A stretch of 64,000 nt of DNA. It comes from Gammaproteobacteria bacterium (lineage in GTDB: Bacteria; Pseudomonadota; Gammaproteobacteria; Pseudomonadales; Pseudohongiellaceae). Location: positions 156,707 to 220,706 of the forward strand of contig JAURLP010000012.1 of the NCBI GenBank assembly GCA_030831165.1. Direction: 5' to 3'. The position numbers and the translations under genes are program-made. Below the pieces are notes generated by a model. That model ran no database searches and was not told where the DNA came from. It worked only from the letters and a program-made list of their open reading frames with translations. Shown here in pieces: positions 30,492 through 41,881 of the stretch. The first letter of the stretch is position 1. Every line of letters begins with the position of its first letter.

Positions 30492-31043
30492 ATGAATACT
30501 GAACTGGAAAAAGCATATCGCAAAATTATTGAAGAGCTTGGCGAGGATCTTAATCGGCCTGGCTTAGTGGATACGCCTGCAAGGGCAGCAAAGGCTATGG
30601 AATTCCTTACCAAGGGTTACCACGAAAACATTGATAAAATCGTTAATGAGGCCCTTTTTCCAACCAGCTCTAATGAAATGGTAATTGTGAAAAATATCGA
30701 GTTATATTCTTTGTGTGAACACCACCTTTTACCTTTCATTGGGAAATGTCACGTGGCATACCTGCCAGATAATAAAGTTATAGGCCTTTCGAAGGTTGCC
30801 CGTATCGTCGATATGTTTGCTCGGCGTCTGCAAATCCAAGAACACCTCACCCAGCAAATTGCTGAAAGCATTCTGGATATTACTGATGCTCTAGGGGTAG
30901 GTGTAATTATTGAATCACAGCACATGTGCATGATGATGCGAGGAGTTGAAAAGCAAAATTCGGTCATGATAACATCTTGTATGCTAGGGGCTTTCAGAGA
31001 TAGACAAAGCACACGCACTGAATTCCTGTCTTTAATAAATTAA
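30492..31043 (+). CDS. folE: GTP cyclohydrolase I
   Basis: First step of tetrahydrofolate synthesis: converts GTP to dihydroneopterin triphosphate. The 183 residues include the zinc ligands Cys 75, His 78 and Cys 146 (CEHH and HMCMMMRG). This is the shorter FolE type. It ends 10 bases from the convergent sixA gene, with no room for a separate terminator. Confidence 0.97.
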   Translation: MNTELEKAYRKIIEELGEDLNRPGLVDTPARAAKAMEFLTKGYHENIDKIVNEALFPTSSNEMVIVKNIELYSLCEHHLLPFIGKCHVAYLPDNKVIGLSKVARIVDMFARRLQIQEHLTQQIAESILDITDALGVGVIIESQHMCMMMRGVEKQNSVMITSCMLGAFRDRQSTRTEFLSLIN

Positions 31044-31053
31044 GGGTTGAATT

Positions 31054-31539
31054 CTATTTCCTAGATGGTGGAATATTTAGCATATCGCTACCTAATCCCA
31101 AGCCAAGCATACCAAAATGAATACCACACAGCTCACCTGCAGCAAGCACTTTAATTCCATTGACTTGATTAGCCTGGGTTAGCATTGCATAAAGCTCTGA
31201 TAGAAAGGGATTATGCCCAACCAGCAAAATATCAGATTCCTTGTCGGTTTCTTCAACGTCTTCAAGTAAACGAAGCAGACTGACTGGATTGTTATCTGGC
31301 CTAAGCAAAAGGCTGCTTTCAATCGCAAAGGTCAGTTCCGAGTTTTTTTTAAATATTTCTGCAGTCTGCTGGGCTCTCAGGTAAGGGCTGGCGAAGCAGC
31401 GATCAATTTTATGCCCCCTCGCCACAAAGGTTCTGGCAAGAAGTTCAATATCTTGAGCACCTAAAGGTGTTAAGCTGCGCAATGAATCTCTTTCTGCCGC
31501 TTGTACAGCCTGGCCATGACGCAACAGATAAATATTCAT
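31054..31539 (-). CDS. sixA: Phosphohistidine phosphatase SixA
   Basis: Histidine-phosphatase-fold enzyme of 161 residues with the catalytic LLRHG motif at the N-terminus and a second-histidine block, LLVGHNPFLSEL. SixA removes phosphate from phosphohistidine domains (ArcB, PTS protein) in E. coli. It is convergent with folE and follows the DUF4389 gene. Confidence 0.9.
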   Translation of the reverse strand: MNIYLLRHGQAVQAAERDSLRSLTPLGAQDIELLARTFVARGHKIDRCFASPYLRAQQTAEIFKKNSELTFAIESSLLLRPDNNPVSLLRLLEDVEETDKESDILLVGHNPFLSELYAMLTQANQVNGIKVLAAGELCGIHFGMLGLGLGSDMLNIPPSRK

Positions 31540-31580
31540 GGCTAATATAAAGCTCTGTGAATTAATCCGTTAAATAAATT

Positions 31581-32132
31581 TTAATCCGGTTTTTTAGACT
31601 GAGCATCTTCGTTTGAATATTTATCAGCTGATTCGGCAGAATCATCTGTTTTTTCAGTAAAACTAATATCAGCGAAGACGTCATCTTCAGAAGCAGAAGC
31701 TTTTTGAGTATTTACAGCATCAGTCTCATTGGCCATATTGGCTGTTTTGCTTACTGCCTCAGATTCAGCAGTCACATTTTTACCGGCAACATTAGCTTTG
31801 GGCTGGGTGGGTTCTTCTGCTGCTGATTCTGGATTTTTGTTCTTCTGACTGAAAAAAGCATCAAAATCAATAGGTTTATCATCGCTTAAATATAAAACAT
31901 ACTGGAGAACTTTTAATAAAAAATTACCCAGTCCTTCGCTAAAGGTGAGTAAGTTACTGTTGTTTTCTGCGGCAATCACTCTATGTAAAGATTGCAGAAT
32001 TATGACCACCAGCAGCAAGATAGCTATAAACCGCCATAACAATCCAAACACAATGATGTATAGCACAACAAAAGCAAGTCGGATCCATTGCTGGAGAAAA
32101 TTCTTTTTGATTTGTTCGCCTTGTTCATTCAT
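31581..32132 (-). CDS. DUF4389 membrane protein with acidic tail
   Basis: A 183-residue protein. Residues 1-80 contain the DUF4389 domain with a hydrophobic helix pair (about 15-45) and an ENNSNLLTFSEGLGNFL segment. The second half is a low-complexity Ala/Glu/Lys/Asp/Ser tail, probably disordered. GGGAG precedes the ATG. It lies between gpsA and sixA on the same strand and may be transcribed with them. Function is unknown. Confidence 0.8.
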   Translation of the reverse strand: MNEQGEQIKKNFLQQWIRLAFVVLYIIVFGLLWRFIAILLLVVIILQSLHRVIAAENNSNLLTFSEGLGNFLLKVLQYVLYLSDDKPIDFDAFFSQKNKNPESAAEEPTQPKANVAGKNVTAESEAVSKTANMANETDAVNTQKASASEDDVFADISFTEKTDDSAESADKYSNEDAQSKKPD

Positions 32133-32197
32133 CGTATTCTCCCGTCAAACATTAGAGTGTGAAAGCCGCCTTAGCTAGAAGCATATTCTTTTACCAT

Positions 32198-33232
32198 TTA
32201 TTGAGAAAGTCTTTTAGCCTTACCAGCCACAAACTCAACATCCAAACCTCTTTCTTCTAGCAACAGAGAGCTTATTATAAGTTTTATGTCCTGATTGTTA
32301 TAGATAATTTCATAAAGACCCTGGGCAAGGGGCATTTCTATATTCAAGCTTTTAGCTTTCTGAGCCACCTGCTTCAAAGTATTAACACCCTCAGCGACCT
32401 GATCCAATTCCGCAAGAGCCTCTTCAATACTTTTACCCTCCCCTAAAGCTTTACCAACACGAAAATTTCTACTCAGTGGCGTAGAGCAGGTTACGATTAA
32501 ATCTCCTACGCCGGATAAACCCAAAAATGTCATCGGATCAGCGCCCAAGGCTAACCCAAAACGAGCCATTTCAGTCAGGCTACGAGTAATTAACATGGAG
32601 TTTGTGTTATGCCCCATGCCTCTGGATTCAGCCATTCCTGCCAAAATAGCGTAAATATTTTTTAAGGATCCACCTAACTCTACACCAAGCATATCGTCAT
32701 TGGCATATACACGAAAGGTTAAGGATCTAAGCGTTTTTTGTACTAATGTTCTAACTTTTGCATCAGTGCTTGCAACCACTGTCCCGGTTGGGGTCGAGCT
32801 GGCGATTTCTTTTGCCAGATTTGGGCCACTAACGACTGCAACCTTGGCATTGGGAACTTCTTCTATGAGAATCTGACTCATTAAATTGAAGGACTCAGGT
32901 TCAATACCTTTGGTTAGGCTTACCAGAATGACGCCATCTTTGACAAAAGGCTGCATGCGCCTGACAACCTTTCGAAACCCTGAGCTTGGCACGGCTACAA
33001 AAACCATATCAGCTTCTGCAACTGCCATTTCCAGATTCTCGATGGCCTTGATTTTGTCGTGCAGGGTAAAGCCCGGTAGATAGCTGAGATTCTCTCGATC
33101 CCGGTTTAACGTTTCAACCTGCTCAGCATCCCGCATCCATAACAAAGTGTTATGTCCGTTTTGAGCTATAATGTTGGCAATAACGGTACCGAAACTACCA
33201 CCTCCCAATACCGCAACATTTTTGGCTTTCAT
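32198..33232 (-). CDS. gpsA: Glycerol-3-phosphate dehydrogenase (NAD(P)+)
   Basis: Makes sn-glycerol 3-phosphate from dihydroxyacetone phosphate for phospholipid synthesis. The 344 residues have the nucleotide loop VLGGGSFGTVIANI at the N-terminus, SLTKGIEP and the catalytic-lysine region VELGGSLKNIYAI. GAGGA precedes the ATG. It is divergent from cysE. Confidence 0.97.
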   Translation of the reverse strand: MKAKNVAVLGGGSFGTVIANIIAQNGHNTLLWMRDAEQVETLNRDRENLSYLPGFTLHDKIKAIENLEMAVAEADMVFVAVPSSGFRKVVRRMQPFVKDGVILVSLTKGIEPESFNLMSQILIEEVPNAKVAVVSGPNLAKEIASSTPTGTVVASTDAKVRTLVQKTLRSLTFRVYANDDMLGVELGGSLKNIYAILAGMAESRGMGHNTNSMLITRSLTEMARFGLALGADPMTFLGLSGVGDLIVTCSTPLSRNFRVGKALGEGKSIEEALAELDQVAEGVNTLKQVAQKAKSLNIEMPLAQGLYEIIYNNQDIKLIISSLLLEERGLDVEFVAGKAKRLSQ

Positions 33233-33329
33233 AGTTCCTCAATAATTGCTTTGGTTATAACCAATAATAAGCGCCCTGATTTTGGGCGGAAGATAACAGC
33301 TCTACTTCAACAAAACCAGCATCCCTTAA

Positions 33330-33358
33330 TTGCGAGCCTTTACTACATAATATAGAAT
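33330..33358 (+). promoter_or_regulatory. Candidate cysE promoter
   Basis: TTGCGA (33330-33335), a 17-base spacer and TAGAAT (33353-33358) give a sigma-70-like promoter about 41 bases before the cysE start. The -10 matches five of six consensus bases. Confidence 0.45.
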
Positions 33359-33399
33359 CGCAACCCCTCCTTAGTAGGTCTATTTGAAAAGGTGATCTT

Positions 33400-34182
33400 A
33401 TGCCAGAAAAAATCTGGTCTGCCATTAAAGCTGAAATAAATGAACAAATCATGCATGAACCGGTGCTTGCCAGCTTTTTTAGTAAGCGCGTGCATCAACA
33501 TGATAGTCTGGAATCAGCCATGAGCGATTTACTCGCCAGCAAGCTTGCCTCAGATGATGTTCCTGTTAGCACAATCAAGCAGCTTATGCTTGAGGCTTTT
33601 CTGCAAGATAGCTCTCTGATTAATTCAGTAAAAAACGACCTTGTTGCAACCAAACAACGTGACCCCGCCGTCAGATCTCACGCCGATATTATGTTGTATT
33701 TAAAGGGGTTTCAGGCCGTTCAGACCTACCGTGTCGCTAACTGGCTGTGGCGACAGCAGCGTGAAAACCTTGCTCTTTACCTGCAAAGCTTAAGTTCCCA
33801 GGTCTTTGCTGTAGATATACATCCTGCTGCCAAGATCGGCTCTGGCATCATGGTAGACCATGCAACCGGTATCGTTATAGGAGAAACCTGCGTGCTTGAT
33901 GACAATATCTCCATTATGCAGGGTGTAACGCTAGGCGGTACTGGCAATGAGAGCGGCGATAGACATCCTAAAATCCGTTCAGGCGTCTTAATTGGCTCCG
34001 GTGCTCAGATTATCGGCAATGTGACTGTAGGCGAAGGGGCAAAAGTAGGAGCAGGCAGCGTCGTCCTTAAAGATGTCGCCCCCCATACCACTGTAGCTGG
34101 CATCCCCGCTGTTGTTGTTGGCAAACCAAGAGCAGCTCAACCTGCCCTCGATATGAATCATGACTTGAATACCAATAATTGA
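33400..34182 (+). CDS. cysE: Serine O-acetyltransferase
   Basis: Acetylates serine with acetyl-CoA, the first step of cysteine synthesis. The 260 residues have an N-terminal helical domain and a C-terminal left-handed beta-helix of hexapeptide repeats from about residue 140. The active-site His is at about 154 in DHATGIVIGE. AAGGTG precedes the ATG. It is a single gene, divergent from gpsA. Confidence 0.96.
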   Translation: MPEKIWSAIKAEINEQIMHEPVLASFFSKRVHQHDSLESAMSDLLASKLASDDVPVSTIKQLMLEAFLQDSSLINSVKNDLVATKQRDPAVRSHADIMLYLKGFQAVQTYRVANWLWRQQRENLALYLQSLSSQVFAVDIHPAAKIGSGIMVDHATGIVIGETCVLDDNISIMQGVTLGGTGNESGDRHPKIRSGVLIGSGAQIIGNVTVGEGAKVGAGSVVLKDVAPHTTVAGIPAVVVGKPRAAQPALDMNHDLNTNN

Positions 34183-34561
34183 ATGAAAAATCTTTGATGC
34201 CGTATTTTCCTGTGTTTCTATCCTCGAAGGGTTCCCTTCCCTGCCTATCTTAAATATTCAGCATTGATACCAACACTAGAGTGCTAAAAATATATTTATA
34301 AATAACTTTAATTAGTTATTACATCTAATTGTTTTTAATATATATTATTAATTTTTTTAAGCCTAATTCATCGGATTGATTAAAGCTAGAGCCCCTGAAA
34401 CATTCAATTTCCCACTGAAAACCTTAACGCATATTTTACAGTGCAGGGGACTAATAAATTAAAGAGTTCCTGACTTTGTATTGACTTTTCCATTGCTGTG
34501 TGTGAATTTCCTGCACTCACAAAAGAATGTTCTAAACCCAAACAACTTTCTGGAGAATTAT
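34183..34561. other. Gene-free AT-rich stretch with nested inverted repeats
   Basis: No convincing gene is seen. Upstream of the lectin-like gene are two nested complementary pairs: 34392-34397 with 34444-34449 (CCCCTG and CAGGGG), and 34413-34417 with 34439-34443 (CACTG and CAGTG). They could form a stem with a 15-base bulge. A clear promoter for the downstream gene was not identified. Confidence 0.5.
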
Positions 34562-35203
34562 ATGAAACTCAAATTATTAACTGCTGCTGGCTTATTGGTG
34601 CTAGGATCTATGTCAGCTAATGCGCAACCTCCACAAGGTGACGAAGACACCAGCATGAGTTTTTTCATTACTAGCGTTGGCCTTGGCGATGGTGCTAATC
34701 TGGGCGGGCTGGCCGGCGCGGATGCTCATTGTGCTTCACTTGCTGCGGCTGTTGGCTCTTCAGGTAAAACGTGGCGAGCCTACTTAAGCACTAACGGGGC
34801 CAACGGAGTCGATGCTCGCGATCGCATTGGTCAGGGTCCATGGTATAACGCTGAAGGTCAACTGGTTGCACGTAGCCTGGCCGATTTACATTACAGTAAT
34901 GTCAACTTCACTAAACAAACCGCTTTAAATGAGTTAGGCAACATCGTTAATGGCCGTGGAGATCAGCCAAACCAGCATGACATTCTGACCGGCTCAAACC
35001 CTGATGGAACAGCTTCTGAAAATACCTGCAACAACTGGATGACAAACGCCGAAGATGGTAGCGCTAATGTCGGCCATTTTGATCGTTCAGGTGGTGGAGT
35101 TATCCCGGAATCATGGAATTCAGCACACCCATCAAGAGGTTGCAGTCAAGACAATTTAATTGCTACTGGCGGTAACGGCTATTTCTTTTGCTTTGCGCAA
35201 TAA
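34562..35203 (+). CDS. Secreted lectin-like protein (endostatin/C-type-lectin-like fold)
   Basis: A 213-residue exported protein with a Sec signal peptide (MKLKLLTAAGLLVLGSMSAN, cut after ANA). The mature protein has the pattern of a widespread, poorly studied proteobacterial secreted family: FFITSVGLGDGANLGGLAGAD, a GKTWRAYLS block, CNNWMTN, a GHFDRSGG segment and a C-terminal SWNSAHPSRGCS with an FFCFA end. Four cysteines could form two disulfides. I chose the ATG at 34562 because GGAG lies 6 bases upstream and gives a clean signal peptide. Ligand and function are unknown; the fold is inferred. It ends at a strong terminator. Confidence 0.8.
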   Translation: MKLKLLTAAGLLVLGSMSANAQPPQGDEDTSMSFFITSVGLGDGANLGGLAGADAHCASLAAAVGSSGKTWRAYLSTNGANGVDARDRIGQGPWYNAEGQLVARSLADLHYSNVNFTKQTALNELGNIVNGRGDQPNQHDILTGSNPDGTASENTCNNWMTNAEDGSANVGHFDRSGGGVIPESWNSAHPSRGCSQDNLIATGGNGYFFCFAQ

Positions 35204-35225
35204 GATATTCGTTATTGCTAGACCT

Positions 35226-35252
35226 AAAAAGGCGCCAAGAGGCGCCTTTTTT
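35226..35252. terminator. Bidirectional intrinsic terminator
   Basis: A perfect hairpin with arms 35226-35236 and 35241-35251 (AAAAAGGCGCC / GGCGCCTTTTT) and an AAGA loop. It carries T-runs on both strands and separates the convergent lectin-like gene and molybdopterin dehydrogenase gene. Confidence 0.93.
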
Positions 35253-35321
35253 CTTCTACCATCAAGAATAGCGATAGATAGTTAATCCCGATTTACAACT
35301 TTTACCTTAAAGAGTCATCAG

Positions 35322-37598
35322 TTAAATGATATATCCTGCTTTACTTAAAGGCAGCGTCCTGATTCTCTCGCCGGTTACAGCAAAAATCGCATTAGTCACT
35401 GCTGGCATCAGGGGCGGTAAAACAGGCTCTCCTAGCCCAGTTGGATCATATTCACTTTGAATAAAGTGGGTTTCTATATTTAATGGCGCATTACGCATTC
35501 TCAAAATATTGTATTGATGAAAGTTCTCTTGCTGAACTACCCCGCCCTGCATACTGATCTCCAGATCCAGCATGGAACTTAAACCATCTGTTGCACCACC
35601 CTCCACTTGTTTAAGAGCTCCGCTCATGTTGATTATTGGGCCAATGTCCAATGCCACCGTGATTTTATGAATAGTAATTTTCTTGTTGTCGTCAATGCCA
35701 AGCTCAACAACTTCAGCCACATGACCTGCGTGGCTAAAATGAAAGGCCATACCCATTCCATGGCCCGCTGGCAGTGTTTTACCCCAACCGCTTTTTTCTG
35801 CTACGAGTTTAATAACATCAACAGCGCGACCTGTATTTAACGAATTAATATTGCCAGGCTCAAACCATCGCGGCGCTCCCATCATCTCAATCAAAAAATC
35901 AACATGATCTCTGCCTGCAGCATGTGCCATTTCTGCGATAAAACTCTGCACAGCCCAACCTGTCGCATTTGACCCTGGGGCTCGCCAAGAACCTGTAGGA
36001 GTATTAGTGTCGATCAAAGAGACTGCGGCTCTGAAATTATCAATATTAAGGGCTGGGAACTCACTTTCTGCCAGACGTGTGCCCGCGGTTGCGCGCCCCC
36101 TGACGGCAGGACCAATCAAATGAGTTTGCATGGCAACAGGCCTGCCCTCTCGGTTAACTGCTCCCTTAAACGCATAAACGCCGCCAGGTCGATACTGGTC
36201 ATGAATCATGTCATCTTCGCGTGTCCAAAGTAGCTTGATGGGCACATCAAAACGTTTTGCAATAGCAGTAACTTCACAAGAATAATCCTGCAATCGGCGG
36301 CGACCAAAAGATCCTCCCATACGCATTTGATGTAAGGTGATCTGGTTTTGCGGAATATCAAAGACATTTTCAACAGAGCTTAAGGTTATGCCTGGCTGCC
36401 TAGTGGGAGCCCAGATGTCGAGACTGTTAGTTTCTCTATGGTAATGGGCAGTACAATTCATGGGTTCCATACATGCATGTGCCAAGTATGGAAACCGATA
36501 GTTACTTTCTATAGTTTGGGTATTGTTATCTTGGTATTGTTGCTCAACATCGCCAGTAGCAGCAATTTGCAATTCCTGCGGCCATGGTGCATTCGCAATC
36601 TGCATAGCTCGAGAATAAATTTCTTCATTATCATCTTTTGAAGCACTTGCAGTATCCCACTCAACCTCTAACTCTTGCTTGGCTTGGAAAGCTTGCCAGG
36701 TTGATCGTGCGACGATGGCAACCCCATCCAATAATTCTCCAACATTGTCATTTCCTTCAACTAAAAAGGCATCCACGACACCCGGTCTGGTTTTAATATA
36801 GTCCAGATTTGCACTTAGCACTTTTCCGTAGGTTGCAGGACATTTCTCGTATACAGCATAAAGCATATCCGGTAATTGAATATCTGACCCGTATAGCCCC
36901 CCGCCGCCGGTGACCATGGTGTGATTATCTACATCACCAACACGTGTGCCAATCAGTTTGTAGTCACTGCGTGCCTTGAAAACAAGCGAATCAATATCAG
37001 GAATAGGCTCCAGGGCCGCTGCAAGGGCCAAATCAGAGAAAGCTATACGATCTCCGGACTCCCTGTTTATCACTTGACTGTTTTCTGTATAGAGCAGGCT
37101 TGGGTTAACTGATAGCTGTTTTGCTGCCGCTGAAATAAACATCACTCTCGCTGCAGCCCCAGCGCGACGCATCGGATTCCACTCTCTTGGTGTTGATGTC
37201 GAGCCTCCGGCTCTTTGCGCTCCATAACGTGCTTCATTCATGGGCGCACGGACGACAGTTACATCGTTCCAATCGGCTCCGAGTTCTTCTGCAATTATCA
37301 TAGGCAAAGAGGTTTTAATACCCTGCCCTTTCTCGGGTGTATGGGCATAAAGTCTTATTGAGCCATTGGCATCTACTTCTACAAATGCATTTAACTCCAG
37401 AAAATTTGAGCTTTCAGGTTCAGCGGCTTTAAGATTATTAGCCGGAATGAAAGAAGCCAGGGAAAAACCGGCACCCGCTACACCTGAAGCCTGTAGGAAT
37501 TTTCGGCGGCTGAGTTCTTGCTCTGAAAGCTGCATGGAATTCAAGCTTGATTCACTTGCCTCTATAAATGAAATATCTTTTTTTAATATTGTTTTCAT
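35322..37598 (-). CDS. Tat-exported molybdopterin dehydrogenase large subunit, IorB-like
   Basis: About 758 residues of the xanthine-dehydrogenase / isoquinoline 1-oxidoreductase beta-subunit family, which oxidises aldehydes or N-heterocycles with a molybdenum cofactor. A twin-arginine motif SRRKFLQASG and an Ala-rich hydrophobic stretch lie near the N-terminus. Cofactor blocks GSFGRRRLQDYS and a late GLGEPVLPPLMPAVTNAI, holding the catalytic glutamate, are seen. The start is uncertain: ATG at 37596-37598, with a GTG four codons earlier also open. No 2Fe-2S small subunit or cytochrome gene is adjacent. Substrate is unknown. Confidence 0.88.
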   Translation of the reverse strand: MKTILKKDISFIEASESSLNSMQLSEQELSRRKFLQASGVAGAGFSLASFIPANNLKAAEPESSNFLELNAFVEVDANGSIRLYAHTPEKGQGIKTSLPMIIAEELGADWNDVTVVRAPMNEARYGAQRAGGSTSTPREWNPMRRAGAAARVMFISAAAKQLSVNPSLLYTENSQVINRESGDRIAFSDLALAAALEPIPDIDSLVFKARSDYKLIGTRVGDVDNHTMVTGGGGLYGSDIQLPDMLYAVYEKCPATYGKVLSANLDYIKTRPGVVDAFLVEGNDNVGELLDGVAIVARSTWQAFQAKQELEVEWDTASASKDDNEEIYSRAMQIANAPWPQELQIAATGDVEQQYQDNNTQTIESNYRFPYLAHACMEPMNCTAHYHRETNSLDIWAPTRQPGITLSSVENVFDIPQNQITLHQMRMGGSFGRRRLQDYSCEVTAIAKRFDVPIKLLWTREDDMIHDQYRPGGVYAFKGAVNREGRPVAMQTHLIGPAVRGRATAGTRLAESEFPALNIDNFRAAVSLIDTNTPTGSWRAPGSNATGWAVQSFIAEMAHAAGRDHVDFLIEMMGAPRWFEPGNINSLNTGRAVDVIKLVAEKSGWGKTLPAGHGMGMAFHFSHAGHVAEVVELGIDDNKKITIHKITVALDIGPIINMSGALKQVEGGATDGLSSMLDLEISMQGGVVQQENFHQYNILRMRNAPLNIETHFIQSEYDPTGLGEPVLPPLMPAVTNAIFAVTGERIRTLPLSKAGYII

Positions 37599-37788
37599 AG
37601 CCCTGTTCACTAGCGATATTTACGCCTACTTTAACCAATTAAGGCCTGATTGGTAAGAAAAAATTTACAGTTTTTTATAGAATTACTCCGAGGCGCACCT
37701 AAAAACGTATCTCTTACTGACCCACCTAGACCTTTCGTGTAAAATTCGCCCTCTTTTACATACTATGACTAGAAGTTATCAAATTTCA

Positions 37789-39504
37789 ATGAATCTCAAA
37801 CAAGTCCTTGATCAACAGATTTCTCAAGTTCTATCTGACATTTCGGGAGAACCCTCGTGTAAGGCGCTGGTCAATCAATCCAAATCTGTTCAGTTTGGCG
37901 ACTATCAGGCAAATGGCGTCATGGCACTTGCCAAACGCCTAAAGCTGAACCCCAAGCAATTAGCTGAGCAAGTTAATAACAAACTTGATTTAAGTGATTT
38001 TGCAGAACGTATTGAAGTTGCAGGACCCGGGTTTATTAACATCAGCATCAGTGACAAATTTTTAACTCAGCAACTAAATTTACTAAACAGAAATCAGTTA
38101 GTTAGGAAAAGCGAAAACACGCAGACAGTCATAATCGATTACTCATCACCAAACCTAGCTAAAGAAATGCACGTAGGTCACTTGCGCGGCACCATTATCG
38201 GAGACGCTATTGCACGTACCTTTGAGTGGATGGGACATCATTTAATCAGACAAAATCATTTTGGCGACTGGGGTACTCAATTCGGCATGCTGATCACTTA
38301 TATGCTCGAGCAGGAAGGTGACGTAAAAAGTGAATTGAGCAACCTGGAAACCTTTTATCGTGCCGCTAAAACACGCTTTGATAATGACCCTGATTTTGCA
38401 AGCAGGTCCCGTGAAAATGTAGTGAAGTTGCAATCTGGCGATGAACAATGCTTGCAGCTCTGGAAATCTTTTATTGATATTTCTATCCAGCATTGTCATG
38501 AGCTTTATAGGAAGCTCAATATTACGCTCACTGAAAAAGACGTTGTCCCTGAAAGTTTTTATAACAATAAATTAGCCGGCGTTATTGAAACACTTGATAA
38601 AAATGGCTTGCTTACTGATTCGGATGGCGCACGCTGCGTTTTTCTGGATGAATTCAAGAATAAGGAAGGCGACGTGTTACCGACTATCGTCCAAAAATCT
38701 GATGGCGGCTACCTTTACGCGACGACTGATTTAGCTGGAATTGAACATCGCTGTCGGACTCTGAAAGCCGATAGAATCTTATATGTTGTTGATGCACGTC
38801 AAGGACTTCATTTCCAGCAGGTTTTCAGCGTCGCTAAATTAGCAGGTCTGGCTGATGAGCACTGTTCTCTAGAGCATTTAAGCTACGGCACTATGATGGG
38901 TAAGGATGGCAAACCTTTTAAAACCAGAAGTGGCGATACCATAAAGCTAATAGATCTTATTGAAGAAGGCATACAGCGTGCATATACCCTCGTGGAATCT
39001 AAAAACCCGAATTTAAGCGACACTGAAAAACAGCAAATAGCCAATGTTGTAGGCGTTTCAGCAATAAAATACGCTGATTTGTCTAAAAATCGAAATAGCG
39101 ACTACATTTTTGATTGGGACAGTATGCTTTCTTTCGAAGGTAATACAGCCCCATATTTACTTTATGCTTATGCACGAATACGTAGTATTTTCAGACGCGC
39201 ACAGCTGGATTCTGATGCTAAATATCAAATTGACATAAAAAGTCCGGAAGAAAAAGTATTGGCCCTTAAACTTCTCCAGTTTACGGAAGTGGTGGAAGCC
39301 TTGTTAATAGATTGTTACCCCAACCAATTGTGTCTCTATCTGTATGAACTCGCAGGTAATTTCATGAACTTTTACGAAGCCTGCCCTGTCTTGAAATCTG
39401 AAGGTGAGCTACTGCAGTCGCGCCTGGGCCTATGTCAGCTAACCGCGTTAACCTTAAAACAAGGCTTGTCATTATTAGGTATAGAAACATTAGACAAAAT
39501 GTGA
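37789..39504 (+). CDS. argS: Arginyl-tRNA synthetase
   Basis: Class I aminoacyl-tRNA synthetase that charges tRNA-Arg. About 571 residues. The HIGH-type motif is in LAKEMHVGHLRGT and the E. coli-like catalytic loop in MMGKDGKPFKTRSGD. A C-terminal DALR-type anticodon-binding domain follows. The ATG at 37789 (MNLKQVLDQQ) aligns with the family start; an ATG eight codons earlier (37765) is also open and neither has a clear ribosome site. It is divergent from the IorB-like gene. Confidence 0.97.
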   Translation: MNLKQVLDQQISQVLSDISGEPSCKALVNQSKSVQFGDYQANGVMALAKRLKLNPKQLAEQVNNKLDLSDFAERIEVAGPGFINISISDKFLTQQLNLLNRNQLVRKSENTQTVIIDYSSPNLAKEMHVGHLRGTIIGDAIARTFEWMGHHLIRQNHFGDWGTQFGMLITYMLEQEGDVKSELSNLETFYRAAKTRFDNDPDFASRSRENVVKLQSGDEQCLQLWKSFIDISIQHCHELYRKLNITLTEKDVVPESFYNNKLAGVIETLDKNGLLTDSDGARCVFLDEFKNKEGDVLPTIVQKSDGGYLYATTDLAGIEHRCRTLKADRILYVVDARQGLHFQQVFSVAKLAGLADEHCSLEHLSYGTMMGKDGKPFKTRSGDTIKLIDLIEEGIQRAYTLVESKNPNLSDTEKQQIANVVGVSAIKYADLSKNRNSDYIFDWDSMLSFEGNTAPYLLYAYARIRSIFRRAQLDSDAKYQIDIKSPEEKVLALKLLQFTEVVEALLIDCYPNQLCLYLYELAGNFMNFYEACPVLKSEGELLQSRLGLCQLTALTLKQGLSLLGIETLDKM

Positions 39505-39562
39505 AAATGAGTAAAAAATTAATCTGATCTAACAGTTTAAACTATTAGGCCGACCCCCTTAT

Positions 39563-39571
39563 TGCTATAAT
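39563..39571 (+). promoter_or_regulatory. Candidate extended -10 promoter of icd
   Basis: TGCTATAAT is a perfect extended -10 (TG, one base, TATAAT) about 80 bases before the icd start. No good -35 is present, as is usual for extended -10 promoters. Confidence 0.55.
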
Positions 39572-39623
39572 CCCCTGCCTCAAAAAATAGAGCCCTGCGA
39601 ATTGCAAAACTAACATTAATTAA

Positions 39624-41876
<2,253 letters not shown>

Positions 41877-41881
41877 ATTAA

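Noticed and set aside
34183..34561. A gene between cysE and the lectin-like gene, including the 27-codon upstream extension of the latter
   Set aside because: The extension would place 27 residues before a clean signal peptide, and the ATG at 34562 has the ribosome site. No other frame is convincing.
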